Shown: positions 16,274 to 23,653 of the stretch, one piece after another | Position numbering within the stretch: the stretch's first letter is position 1 | How the letters are laid out: every line of letters begins with the position of its first letter | Assembly: GCA_040767925.1 (NCBI GenBank) | Contig: JAXGNN010000002.1 | Coordinates: 372,001-436,000, forward strand | Source: Phil1 sp040767925 | GTDB lineage: Bacteria; Bacillota; Clostridia; Christensenellales; CAG-138 | DNA: 64,000 nucleotides | Reading direction: 5' to 3' | Position numbers and translations under genes: made by a program | Notes under the pieces: model-generated | Databases searched by the model: none | What the model was told of the DNA's origin: nothing | The model's input: the letters and a program-made list of their open reading frames with translations, nothing else

Positions 16274-16711
16274 TCAGGAGGGCGCGAGGCCCCCCTTTCG
16301 CGCGAAGAGCTTATGCGCGACGTCGGAAACGGTGATGCCGTCGAGCTTCTGGACGCAGCCCTCGTTGAGGACGTCGTAGATCTCGTCGAGCGCGCGCGCC
16401 ATTCCGGAGGAGACGAGGCAGTCCATCTCGTCGCTGCCCGGGCGCCAGGCGGGCGTCACGCACTGCTCCTGCAAAGCGGTAAGCACCTGCGAGAGCTTGA
16501 TGTCCCCCGCGCCGGGGAGGCTCTTGTAGCCTCCGCCGAACTTGCCCTCCCGCGCCTCGGCAAGCCCCGCCTTGCGCAGCTTCGCCATCACCTTGCGCAC
16601 GCGCGCAGGGTTGGTGCAGATGTTCTTGGCGAGCGCCTCGCTCGAGAGCGTCTCCCGCCTGTGGTAGAGATAGATAAGCGCGTGCACCGCCACGGCGAAA
16701 TCACCGTTCAT
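16274..16711 (-). CDS. Rrf2-family transcriptional regulator
   Basis: A 145-residue winged-helix regulator: GDFAVAVHALIYLYHR, SSEALAKNICTNPARVRKVMAKLRKAGL and the wing GKFGGGYKSL are the Rrf2 DNA-binding domain. Members such as IscR, NsrR and CymR sense Fe-S clusters or cysteine metabolism. Three cysteines (CTNP, EQCVT, DCLVS) and one in EGCVQ occur, but not in the tight spacing of the IscR cluster site, so the signal is unclear. GGAGGG precedes the start. It sits 36 bp downstream of a thioredoxin-like lipoprotein gene in the same orientation, suggesting co-transcription and a redox-related role. Confidence 0.88.
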   Translation of the reverse strand: MNGDFAVAVHALIYLYHRRETLSSEALAKNICTNPARVRKVMAKLRKAGLAEAREGKFGGGYKSLPGAGDIKLSQVLTALQEQCVTPAWRPGSDEMDCLVSSGMARALDEIYDVLNEGCVQKLDGITVSDVAHKLFARKGGLAPS

Positions 16712-16747
16712 CGCAAGATCCCTCCGATCCTCATCGCCTTTATCGCG

Positions 16748-17743
16748 TCAGTTGCCCTTGGCCTCTTTGAGCACCTCGTCGAAGATCTTCGCCCATTCGG
16801 ACTTGCTCTTCGAGCCGACGTACGCTTTGCCGATCTGCTCGCCGTCGCTGTTGAGGAAGACGGTCGTCGGCACCGAGGATACCTTTTTCAGGTATGCGCT
16901 GTACATGCCCGTCGAGGGGATCAGGTGCTTGTAATCGGCGCCCGTGTCCTTGACGATGCCCTTCGCCTCCTCGACGATGGCGGAATCCACATTGCCGCTG
17001 CTGTCCGCGGAGTCGAGCACGATGCCCACGATCTGCAGCCCTTTGCTGTCATACTCGTCCGCGAGCGCGGCAAGGTCCGGCATTTCGCGCACGCACGGCC
17101 CGCAGAAGGTAGCCCAGATATTGACCATGGTCACTTCAGCATTCGAGAATACGCTCGAGGTCACCTTGCTGCCGTAGATGTCCTTGGTGCTCATGCTGCC
17201 GAAGAGCGGATTCGCGGCAGGCTTGGCCGTGGGGGTCGCCGTCGGCTTCGCAGTGGGCTTGGCCGTAGGCGTGGCTGTGGGCTTCGCGGTGGGCGCCGCC
17301 GTGGGCTTGGCCGTAGGAGCCGCCGTCGGCTTCGCGCTCGGCGCCGCCGTGGGTTTTGCCGTAGGGGCCGCCGTCGGCTTCGCGCTCGGCGCGGTGGGCT
17401 TTACGGTCGAGGCGTTCGTCGCCGCAGGCTTGGCCGTAGCCGCGGGCGTCGCCGTGGGTTTGGCGTCGATCGCGCCTGCGGATGTGGCCGCCGCGGTTTC
17501 CTGCGCGCTTTCCGTCGCCTCGGCGGTAGCCGCAACGGCGGGCGCTTCGGTTTCGGCCGCGGCTTCCGTTTGATCGGGAGCGGCGGTCAGCGCCTGCTCC
17601 GTCATGGCGGGCTCTTCGCTGAAACCCGGATCGACGACGGCGTTCCCCGCGCAACCCGCGAGCGTAAGCATTATCGCAAGCAGTGCCGCAACGACGGCGT
17701 TGCGCAGCCGGATGAATCGGTTGAACTTTTCTGTGAACTTCAT
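16748..17743 (-). CDS. TlpA/ResA-like thioredoxin-fold lipoprotein with long Pro-Thr-Ala-Lys linker
   Basis: A 331-residue exported protein. The N-terminal signal ends in a lipobox (LTLAGC), an Ala/Thr/Glu-rich stretch follows, then about 20 degenerate copies of a PTAKPTAAP-type motif (about 90-180) forming an extended spacer. The C-terminal thioredoxin fold has WATFCGPCVREMPDLAAL with the CxxC site and a cis-Pro segment VPTTVF. Such proteins reduce exported disulfides, for example in cytochrome c maturation. No CcdA or cytochrome gene is in the window, so the electron donor is unknown. The ATG at 17743 has GGAGG eight bases upstream. A close paralogue lies upstream behind a near-identical promoter. 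Confidence 0.88.
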   Translation of the reverse strand: MKFTEKFNRFIRLRNAVVAALLAIMLTLAGCAGNAVVDPGFSEEPAMTEQALTAAPDQTEAAAETEAPAVAATAEATESAQETAAATSAGAIDAKPTATPAATAKPAATNASTVKPTAPSAKPTAAPTAKPTAAPSAKPTAAPTAKPTAAPTAKPTATPTAKPTAKPTATPTAKPAANPLFGSMSTKDIYGSKVTSSVFSNAEVTMVNIWATFCGPCVREMPDLAALADEYDSKGLQIVGIVLDSADSSGNVDSAIVEEAKGIVKDTGADYKHLIPSTGMYSAYLKKVSSVPTTVFLNSDGEQIGKAYVGSKSKSEWAKIFDEVLKEAKGN

Positions 17744-17775
17744 CAAACTTTACCTCCAACAGTTTTGATACTGTA

Positions 17776-17804
17776 TTTATAACTGTTACAGTTTGATGCG
17801 TCAA
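17776..17804 (-). promoter_or_regulatory. Promoter/operator of the first TlpA-like gene
   Basis: -35 TTGACG (17804-17799), 17-bp spacer, -10 TATAAA (17781-17776). A 26-bp block across the spacer and -10 (17768-17793) matches the other TlpA-like promoter in 25 of 26 positions and includes the palindrome AACTGT-A-ACAGTT. Confidence 0.7.
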
Positions 17805-17964
17805 CCTGCGTATTATTGGATGAATTTCCAGTCCGTTTGCCTGTGCATCGTAAAAAATTCCCGTAAGCGCCTGCGCGCGGCCGTTTTTTGAAATTGCGGG
17901 CGTGCCGCCGCGCGTCCTTCGCCACAGTTTATTAACGGATCCGCGCGTTTTTTGCCACAGGAAA

Positions 17965-18585
17965 TCAGCCGAGCTTCTCCTCGATGATCGCCGCCCATTC
18001 CGCCTTGCTCATCGCGCCGACGTAGGCGGAACCGAGGATCTCGCCGCGGCTGTTGACGAACACCGTCGTCGGAAAACCCGAGACGCCCTTGAGATACGCG
18101 CCGAACATCGCCGCGGAGGGGAGGATGTGCGTGTAGTCCGCGCCGGTGCTCTCGATGATCTCCAGCGCGTCGGCAAGGATCGCCTCGTCCACGTTGCCCT
18201 TCGCGTCCGTCGCGTCCCCGATGATACCCACGACCTGGAACCCCTGCTCCGCATATTCGTCGTTGAGCTCCTTAAGGTCGGGCATCTCGCGCACGCACGG
18301 CCCGCAGAACGACGCCCAGATGTTGACCATACTCACCTCGTAATCTGCAAAAACATCGTTGGTGACGGTGTTGCCCTCGGTATCTTCCGTCTTGAAATCG
18401 CCGAAGAGCGCCGTTTTGGGAACCTCGTTTTCCGCAGCGCCGCCCTCGCTCGGGGCGGGCGACTGCGCGCCCGCGTCCGTGCCGTTCCCCGCGCACCCCG
18501 CGAGCAGGAAAATCAGGGCGAGCAGCGCGGCAAGCGCGCCGCGTCGCAGCCGGACGGGGGCGTGGAATCTATCTTTATGCTTCAT
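17965..18585 (-). CDS. TlpA/ResA-like thioredoxin-fold lipoprotein
   Basis: A 206-residue lipoprotein paralogous to its downstream neighbour but with only a short linker. The signal peptide ends in LLAGC; the thioredoxin fold contains WASFCGPCVREMPDLKEL (CxxC) and the cis-Pro segment FPTTVFVNSRGE. The two share almost the same active-site block, spacing and C-terminus, indicating tandem duplication, with the long Pro-rich linker gained or lost in one copy. GGAAGGA precedes the start. Each copy has its own promoter with a shared operator-like sequence. Confidence 0.88.
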   Translation of the reverse strand: MKHKDRFHAPVRLRRGALAALLALIFLLAGCAGNGTDAGAQSPAPSEGGAAENEVPKTALFGDFKTEDTEGNTVTNDVFADYEVSMVNIWASFCGPCVREMPDLKELNDEYAEQGFQVVGIIGDATDAKGNVDEAILADALEIIESTGADYTHILPSAAMFGAYLKGVSGFPTTVFVNSRGEILGSAYVGAMSKAEWAAIIEEKLG

Positions 18586-18618
18586 CGGTGGAGTCCTTCC
18601 TTTTTGCTTTATACTGTA

Positions 18619-18647
18619 TTTATAACAGTTACAGTTAAAATTGTCAA
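18619..18647 (-). promoter_or_regulatory. Promoter/operator of the second TlpA-like gene
   Basis: -35 TTGACA (18647-18642), 17-bp spacer, -10 TATAAA (18624-18619). The block 18611-18636 differs from the one at 17768-17793 at a single position. Confidence 0.75.
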
Positions 18648-18690
18648 TCCTTAATTGCGGTTTCCGGCATCCCCGAACGGTTTTCCCAAT

Positions 18691-18716
18691 AAAAAAGGAG
18701 CGGCCGCTCCTTTTGC
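18691..18716 (-). terminator. Bidirectional intrinsic terminator after the TetR gene
   Basis: The palindrome AAAAGGAGCGG/CCGCTCCTTTT with six Ts on the minus-strand 3' side separates the TetR gene from the TlpA-like promoter. Confidence 0.8.
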
Positions 18717-18745
18717 GCGTATATGCCTTTCCCGAATGAAGAACG

Positions 18746-19348
18746 CTATTTTCCCCGCGCGAAGCCGAACAGCAGCGGGAGCATGCGCGCGGCGTAGTTC
18801 CTGAGCGAGTAGCCGCCGCCGGAAATGCACCAGTCGTAGAGCAGCGCGCGCTCGAGCATGGCGTAGACGTTGACGATCTCGTTGACGGTGAAGGCGGGCG
18901 AAAGCGCGCCGCGCGCGATGCCTTCCGAGACGATCTGGCGCAGGAGCTTATAGTAGACGCGGTTGTGGTCGAGCAGATGCTTGTCGCCCCGGGTGACGAG
19001 CTGCGAGGAATAAAGCCGCGCGAGCAAATCGAGGGAGACGCTGTTCTCGATCATCTCAAAAAGCTCCCCGTTGAGGTACATGAGCTTGTCGAAAGCGTCC
19101 ATCGCGGGGTCGAGGGTTTCCATCAGCTCCACGTACTTTTCATCGAACAGGTAGGAAAGGGAGGAGAGCAGCGCGTCCTTCCCTTCGAAATAATGATAGA
19201 AGGAGCCGCGGGACGTTCCGGAGGCCTCGATGATCTCCTCCACGGTGGTATCGTCGTACCCCTGCTCGTAGAAGAGCTTCCAGGCCGCGGTCACGATTCT
19301 TCCTTTGGTGTTGCGCGTCTTCTTCCTCTTTGGCACGGGATCCTCCAT
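18746..19348 (-). CDS. TetR/AcrR-family transcriptional regulator
   Basis: A 200-residue regulator. The helix-turn-helix lies near residues 15-60 (GRIVTAAWKLFYEQGYDDTTVEEIIEASGTSRGSFYHYFEGKDALL), with an all-helical ligand domain behind it ending in MLERALLYDWCISGGGYSLRNYAARMLPLLF. I chose the ATG at 19348 because upstream sequence merges into the 84-bp repeat array and codes for nothing conserved; no clear Shine-Dalgarno site is visible there, so the start is tentative. Its target is unknown; the twin TlpA-like promoters just downstream carry a palindrome a TetR protein could bind. Confidence 0.88.
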   Translation of the reverse strand: MEDPVPKRKKTRNTKGRIVTAAWKLFYEQGYDDTTVEEIIEASGTSRGSFYHYFEGKDALLSSLSYLFDEKYVELMETLDPAMDAFDKLMYLNGELFEMIENSVSLDLLARLYSSQLVTRGDKHLLDHNRVYYKLLRQIVSEGIARGALSPAFTVNEIVNVYAMLERALLYDWCISGGGYSLRNYAARMLPLLFGFARGK

Positions 19349-19400
19349 GAGCGTTTCAGGGGAATCGGTTTCCGGAACCACAATTGCCGGTTTTCTTTCC

Positions 19401-19644
19401 GGGCCGATATAGAATCGGCCCCTACGTCCCGTTTTCGTCTTGATTGTCAATTATCAATTGTCAATTGTCAATTTCCGTCGCCTCGGGCCGACATGGAATC
19501 AGCCCCTGCGCCCCGTTTTCGCCTTGATTGTCAATTATCAATTGTCAATTGTCAATTTCCGTCGCCTCGGGCCGACATGGAATCGGCCCCTACGTCCCGT
19601 TTTCGCCTTGATTGTCAATTATCAATTGTCAATTGTCAATTTCC
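19401..19644. repeat. Three tandem 84-bp repeats with hairpin and TTGACAATT-rich half
   Basis: Units start at 19401, 19485 and 19569, exactly 84 bp apart; the third is cut short at about 76 bp by the deoD stop codon. Each unit has a GC-rich hairpin (GGGCCGAT/ATCGGCCC type, 5-nt loop) and an AT-rich half with three TTGTCAA words. Copies differ at a few positions. Similar hairpins or AT-rich halves recur at 52703-52725, 56643-56676 and 57047-57085. Confidence 0.85.
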
Positions 19645-20348
19645 TACGCGATCTCAAGCGCGAGTTCCATCATCGCGGTGAAGGTGTTCTGCCTCTCCTC
19701 GCTCGTGCATTCCTCACGGGTGACGAGGCTGTCGGAAATCGTGCAGACGCAAAGCGCGTTCCTGCCGGCGCGCGCTGCCGTGAGATACAGCGCCGCAGCC
19801 TCCATTTCGACCGCGAGCGCGCCGAGCCTGCCCCATTCGAGCGTGCGGCCCGCGTCGTCATAGAACGTGTCGCTCGAGAGGATGTTGCCCACCTTGAAGA
19901 GCAGCCCCATCCGCTCCGCCTGGTCGACGGCCTTTTTCACGAGCGTCCAGCTCGCGGTGGGCGCGACGAGACCCGGGAGGCCGTATTGCGCGGCGAAGTT
20001 GGAATTCGTCGACGCGCTCATGGCGATGACGACGCTGCGAAGCGGCAATTCCGGGCTGATGGCCCCCGCGGAGCCCACGCGGATGATGTTCTCCACGCCG
20101 TAGAAGTTGAAGAGCTCGAAGGCATAGATGCCGATGGCAGGCATGCCCATGCCGCTCGCCATGACGGACACGCGCTTGCCCTGATACGCACCCGTATAGC
20201 CCTGCACGCCGCGCACGTTGTTGACGAGCACGGGGTTTTCAAGATAGGTTTCGGCGATGAATTTCGCGCGCAGCGGGTCGCCCGGCATGAGCACGGTTTG
20301 GGCAAAATCCCCTTCCTTCGCGCTGATGTGCGGGGTGGGTATCGGCAT
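19644..20348 (-). CDS. deoD: Purine-nucleoside phosphorylase, DeoD type
   Basis: A 234-residue hexameric-type phosphorylase that cleaves purine (deoxy)ribonucleosides to base plus (deoxy)ribose-1-phosphate in the cytoplasm. Diagnostic blocks are PTPHISA at the N-terminus, the phosphate-binding VLMPGDPLRAKFIAE, MGMPAIGIYAFEL, IIRVGSAGAI and the ribose/base-binding VEMEAAALY. AAAGGAGA precedes the start. It complements xpt-guaA by feeding free purine bases into salvage, though 3.5 kb away. Its stop codon directly abuts the repeat array. Confidence 0.96.
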   Translation of the reverse strand: MPIPTPHISAKEGDFAQTVLMPGDPLRAKFIAETYLENPVLVNNVRGVQGYTGAYQGKRVSVMASGMGMPAIGIYAFELFNFYGVENIIRVGSAGAISPELPLRSVVIAMSASTNSNFAAQYGLPGLVAPTASWTLVKKAVDQAERMGLLFKVGNILSSDTFYDDAGRTLEWGRLGALAVEMEAAALYLTAARAGRNALCVCTISDSLVTREECTSEERQNTFTAMMELALEIA

Positions 20349-20376
20349 AGGAAATCTCCTTTGTTAAGCGGTTTGC

Positions 20377-21066
20377 TCAGCGCCCCCTGAGGGCCCTGGG
20401 CTTCGCGAGTATTTCGGCATAAACGAGCCCGCGCAGCACGTCGCCTTTATCCGCGAGCCGTATGCCGAAGGGCAGCTCCCGCGCTTCCGCGTCCAGCGCG
20501 TAGGCGTCGCGCCCCGTCTGCTCGTAGCTGTCCTGTTGGTCGTAGTCCTCCGCGCACTCGGCTTCCCGTCCCTCCATGCTCTCCTCCGTGTGGGCGTGGC
20601 GGGATTCGGTGACCGGCCGCACGACGTGCCTGAGGCTGGGCTTCGCCGCGACGAGCGTCCCGTCGAGCCCGCGGCCTTCCGTGGAGTAGCCCTCGGTATC
20701 GCCGCGCAGCGCCTCCCCCTCGGTGGAGACATATTCGAGCGAGCCGGTAGCCCCCTCCTCGCGCTTGCGGCCGCATTTGACGCAGAACGCCGAGCCCGAG
20801 CGGTTGTCCCTGCCGCAGACGCAGTGCCAGCCGGAGGCGCCGGGTTGCACGGACGGATGCACCGTGGGCGAGAGACCGACGCTCCTGCGCCCTGCTTCGA
20901 CAGCGCGGCGGCGCGCCTCCTCCGCGGCCGCAAGCTCCTCCTGCTGCCGGACGTTCCGCTGCGCGGACTGCCTTTGGGCTTCCTGCCTGCGCTTTTGCTG
21001 GTTTGCCTTCGCGATCACGTTGATGACGAAAATCGCGATGACGAAAAAGATGACGATTTGCGGCAT
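20377..21066 (-). CDS. Membrane-anchored zinc-ribbon protein of unknown function
   Basis: A 229-residue protein with an N-terminal transmembrane helix (PQIVIFFVIAIFVINVIA), a long basic coiled-coil (about 20-65, Gln/Arg/Ala-rich), a four-cysteine zinc ribbon (HCVCGRDNRSGSAFCVKCG) near 85-105 and an acidic, low-complexity C-terminal half. With the helix at the N-terminus the ribbon is probably cytoplasmic. I start at MPQIV (ATG 21066), with AAAGGAGG seven bases upstream. No homologue with known function is recognised. It is 42 bp downstream of floA and may be part of that membrane-domain operon. Confidence 0.65.
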   Translation of the reverse strand: MPQIVIFFVIAIFVINVIAKANQQKRRQEAQRQSAQRNVRQQEELAAAEEARRRAVEAGRRSVGLSPTVHPSVQPGASGWHCVCGRDNRSGSAFCVKCGRKREEGATGSLEYVSTEGEALRGDTEGYSTEGRGLDGTLVAAKPSLRHVVRPVTESRHAHTEESMEGREAECAEDYDQQDSYEQTGRDAYALDAEARELPFGIRLADKGDVLRGLVYAEILAKPRALRGR

Positions 21067-21108
21067 GGCTCGGCCTCCTTTCCCCATTCGCCTCAGCCGG
21101 GAGCGGGC

Positions 21109-22086
21109 TTATTCCTTCCTCTCGGTATGGCCGCCGGCGATGGTCTCGCGCATGCGCGTATCGGAAATCACGTTCTGCATGTTGTAGTAATCCATGACGC
21201 CGAGCTTGCCCTCGCGGAACGCCGCCGCGATGGCCTTGGGCACCTCGGCCTCGGCCTCGATGACGCGCGCGCGCATGCCCTGCACGTCCGCCTTGTTCTC
21301 CTGCTCCTGCGCGACGGCCATGGCGCGGCGCTCCTCGGCCTTCGCCTGGGCGATGCGCTTGTCGGCCTCCGCCTGGTCGATCTGCAGCTGTGCGCCGATG
21401 TTGCGGCCGACGTCCACATCCGCGATGTCGATGGAGAGGATTTCGAACGCGGTGCCTGCGTCGAGCCCTTTGTTCAATACGGTCTGGGAGATGAGGTCCG
21501 GATTCTCCAGAACGTCCTTATGGCTGTTGGAGGAGCCCACGGTCGTGACGATGCCCTCGCCGATGCGGGCGATGATGGTCTCCTCGCCGGCGCCGCCCAC
21601 GAGGCGGTCGATGTTGGCGCGCACGGTGACGCGCGCCTTGGCGCGAAGCTCGATGCCGTCCTTGGCGATGGCGGCGATGACGGGCGTTTCGATGACTTTG
21701 GGGTTAACGCTCATCTGCACGGCGTTCAACACGTCGCGACCGGCGAGGTCTATGGCGCAGGCGCGCTCGAAATCGAGCGGGATGCCCGCGCGCTGCGCGG
21801 CGATGAGGGCGTTGACCACGCGGTCCACGTTGCCGCCCGCGAGGTAGTGCGCCTCAAGCTTGTTGAGGGAGATCGTAAGCCCTGCCTTCGTCGCCTTGAT
21901 CATGGGGTTGATGATGCGGCTGGGAACGACTTTGCGGATGCGCATGGCGACGAGCTGGAAAATGCCCACCTTGACGCCGGACGCGGTGGCCGAAATCCAC
22001 AGCCCCAGCGGCACGAAGCTGAAGAAGATGGAAAGGAATACGATCGCCGCCACGATGATGATGATCGCGAGAATAACGCCTTCCAT
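21109..22086 (-). CDS. floA: Flotillin-like protein FloA
   Basis: A 325-residue SPFH-family protein scaffolding functional membrane microdomains. It has the N-terminal hairpin anchor (ILAIIIIVAAIVFLSIFFSFVPLGLWISA), the FloA-specific RIINPMIKATKAGL and NKLEAHYLAGGNVDRVVNALI, the SPFH core (VSVNPKVIETPVIAAIAKDGIEL), a coiled-coil region rich in EA repeats and the C-terminal MDYYNMQNV. Length matches Bacillus FloA. AGGAGG precedes the ATG. It forms the usual nfeD-floA pair with the gene upstream. Confidence 0.95.
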   Translation of the reverse strand: MEGVILAIIIIVAAIVFLSIFFSFVPLGLWISATASGVKVGIFQLVAMRIRKVVPSRIINPMIKATKAGLTISLNKLEAHYLAGGNVDRVVNALIAAQRAGIPLDFERACAIDLAGRDVLNAVQMSVNPKVIETPVIAAIAKDGIELRAKARVTVRANIDRLVGGAGEETIIARIGEGIVTTVGSSNSHKDVLENPDLISQTVLNKGLDAGTAFEILSIDIADVDVGRNIGAQLQIDQAEADKRIAQAKAEERRAMAVAQEQENKADVQGMRARVIEAEAEVPKAIAAAFREGKLGVMDYYNMQNVISDTRMRETIAGGHTERKE

Positions 22087-22101
22087 TGATATGCCTCCTG
22101 T

Positions 22102-22144
22102 AACGTATTGTTGTTATTGTTATTACTGTTATTATTGTTATTTG
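22102..22144. repeat. Simple GTT/ATT sequence tract between nfeD and floA
   Basis: About 40 bp of (GTT ATT)-type trinucleotide sequence in an otherwise GC-rich region, 16 bp upstream of the floA start. It could be slippage-prone. Confidence 0.7.
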
Positions 22145-22190
22145 CTCCGCCCGGCATGCCCCGGGCAACCTTGAAACGAAAACGCGGGTT

Positions 22191-22700
22191 TTATGAATCC
22201 AGAGCCTTCACGAGCACGCGGAGCCCTTCCACGCGCACGACCTTGATTTTCGCGCCCTTTGAAACGAACTCGCCCTCGGTCACCACGTCGAGGCGTTTCT
22301 CGCCGAATGCCGCGTTGCCCGAAGGGCGCAGCGCCGTGAGCGCGACCCCCTCGAGGCCCACGAACTGCTGCATATCCTGGTCCGCAAGGGAAGTGGATTT
22401 CTCCTCGATGACGTCCTTTAGGATCAGCGGGGAGCGCGAGAGCAAGCCTTTCTTGAATGATCGGAACACGAAGAACGCCGCGGCGCCCACGAGCACCAGT
22501 ATGATCGCGAGCGTGACGGCCCCGTTTGCGAACGAGTCCGCGCGCAGCACGACTGCGGCGACGAGCAGCACGAAGCCGAGTATGCCCGGCACGCCCAAAC
22601 CGGGCGTGAACATCTCGAACACCAGCAACGCAAGGCCCAGAACCAGGCAAACGAGCGCGGCGACGCTCCAGCCGGCGATGTATTGCATAAGAAATTCCAT
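22191..22700 (-). CDS. NfeD-family membrane protein (FloA partner)
   Basis: A 169-residue protein with three to four transmembrane helices (WSVAALVCLVLGLALLVFEMF, GVPGILGFVLLVAAVVL, GAVTLAIILVLVGAAAFFVF) and a C-terminal OB-fold soluble domain ending in KIKVVRVEGLRVLVKAL. This is the short NfeD form without a protease domain, equivalent to Bacillus YqeZ's partner region. NfeD proteins interact with SPFH proteins such as FloA, encoded 104 bp downstream. GGAGG precedes the start. Confidence 0.9.
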   Translation of the reverse strand: MEFLMQYIAGWSVAALVCLVLGLALLVFEMFTPGLGVPGILGFVLLVAAVVLRADSFANGAVTLAIILVLVGAAAFFVFRSFKKGLLSRSPLILKDVIEEKSTSLADQDMQQFVGLEGVALTALRPSGNAAFGEKRLDVVTEGEFVSKGAKIKVVRVEGLRVLVKALDS

Positions 22701-22767
22701 TGTAGCCTCCTCCTTCCTGCGCCTATTATATCATACTATCGCGAAGCGAATGCAACGCGAGCGCAAA

Positions 22768-23526
22768 CTAATAGAGTAAAAACAGGTGCGCGTTGAACCA
22801 TTCGGCAAAACCGAAGTCGAATTTCGGGATAAAGCCGAGATACATGAGTTTCACGAGCAGCACCCACACGAGCGCCACGGTGACGAGCGAGAGCGTGAAG
22901 ATCAGCACCACGATGAGCGGGCTCGGCTTCGCGTCCCCGGCTTCCGCCTCGGCCTCCTCGTCGGCGAAGAGGTCCGGCAGTTCCTCCGCCCCGTCGTCCG
23001 CGATCACGAGCGCGGGCGGATACGCGTCCTCACCGAGGCGCGCCGCGTTGGCGTAAACGGGCGGCGCCGGTTCCGCGCGTTCCGCGGGGGCGTCCTGCCG
23101 GGGCGCGTCCTTCGCGCGCGCAAGGGAAAGCTCCCGCTCCCCGGGAGAAACCCCCGCCGCGGCCCGCGCGGGCGGGCGGGCCGCCGCCCAGTCGGGGAGC
23201 CTGTCCGGCTCCGCCACGGGGTGGGAGGCGAGCTCGCGCATCGTATCGTCCACGAGCCGCGCGAAAAAGAGGTCCTCGCTGCAGCAAGCGTCCGTAAGCG
23301 CCATAAGCTGCGCGTCGACATCCTCCTCCAATTTGCCCTTGACGGCAAGGAGCGCGGTTTCGGAAATCACGCGGCGCGTGACGCGCTTGGCATCCCCATC
23401 GTCGCCCGTGATGGCGAACGCGCGCTCGTAGACGGGCCGCGCGTACAGCGTGAGGAATGCGCGCAGCTCGCGCTGGTCGCCGTTGTTGAGGAGCTTGATC
23501 ATTTCGGGCGTCACGGCGTTCGACAT
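22768..23526 (-). CDS. C-terminally membrane-anchored protein with a sigma-factor-like N-terminal helical region
   Basis: A 252-residue protein. Residues 8-60 (LLNNGDQRELRAFLTLYARPVYERAFAITGDDGDAKRVTRRVI) resemble the helical region 2 of ECF sigma factors, but the DNA-binding region 4 is absent. A Pro/Ala/Glu-rich disordered stretch (about 100-195) leads to one transmembrane helix (PLIVVLIFTLSLVTVALVWVLLV) and a short external tail. I chose the ATG at 23526, with GGAGG four bases upstream. It is divergent from an RsiV-like lipoprotein gene, so a membrane signalling role is conceivable. The sigma resemblance is my reading and is weak. Confidence 0.5.
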   Translation of the reverse strand: MSNAVTPEMIKLLNNGDQRELRAFLTLYARPVYERAFAITGDDGDAKRVTRRVISETALLAVKGKLEEDVDAQLMALTDACCSEDLFFARLVDDTMRELASHPVAEPDRLPDWAAARPPARAAAGVSPGERELSLARAKDAPRQDAPAERAEPAPPVYANAARLGEDAYPPALVIADDGAEELPDLFADEEAEAEAGDAKPSPLIVVLIFTLSLVTVALVWVLLVKLMYLGFIPKFDFGFAEWFNAHLFLLY

Positions 23527-23653
23527 AATCCCTCCAGATTTTCCAGACTTTGATGTTATTATACATTCATCGGCGCGCCTTGCGCAATGATTGCGGCGCG
23601 AAGTCACAAATTATTCAGTTGCCAGCAAAAGTCGATTGTGATAAGTTGTATGC

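Noticed and set aside
16313..17782. A 489-codon plus-strand open frame over the Rrf2 and TlpA-like genes
   Set aside because: Its Arg/Gly repeats mirror the PTAKP codons on the other strand; the minus-strand products have clear families.
19401..19644. CRISPR-like appearance of regularly spaced repeats
   Set aside because: The units are contiguous 84-bp tandem copies without unique spacers, and no cas gene is in the window.
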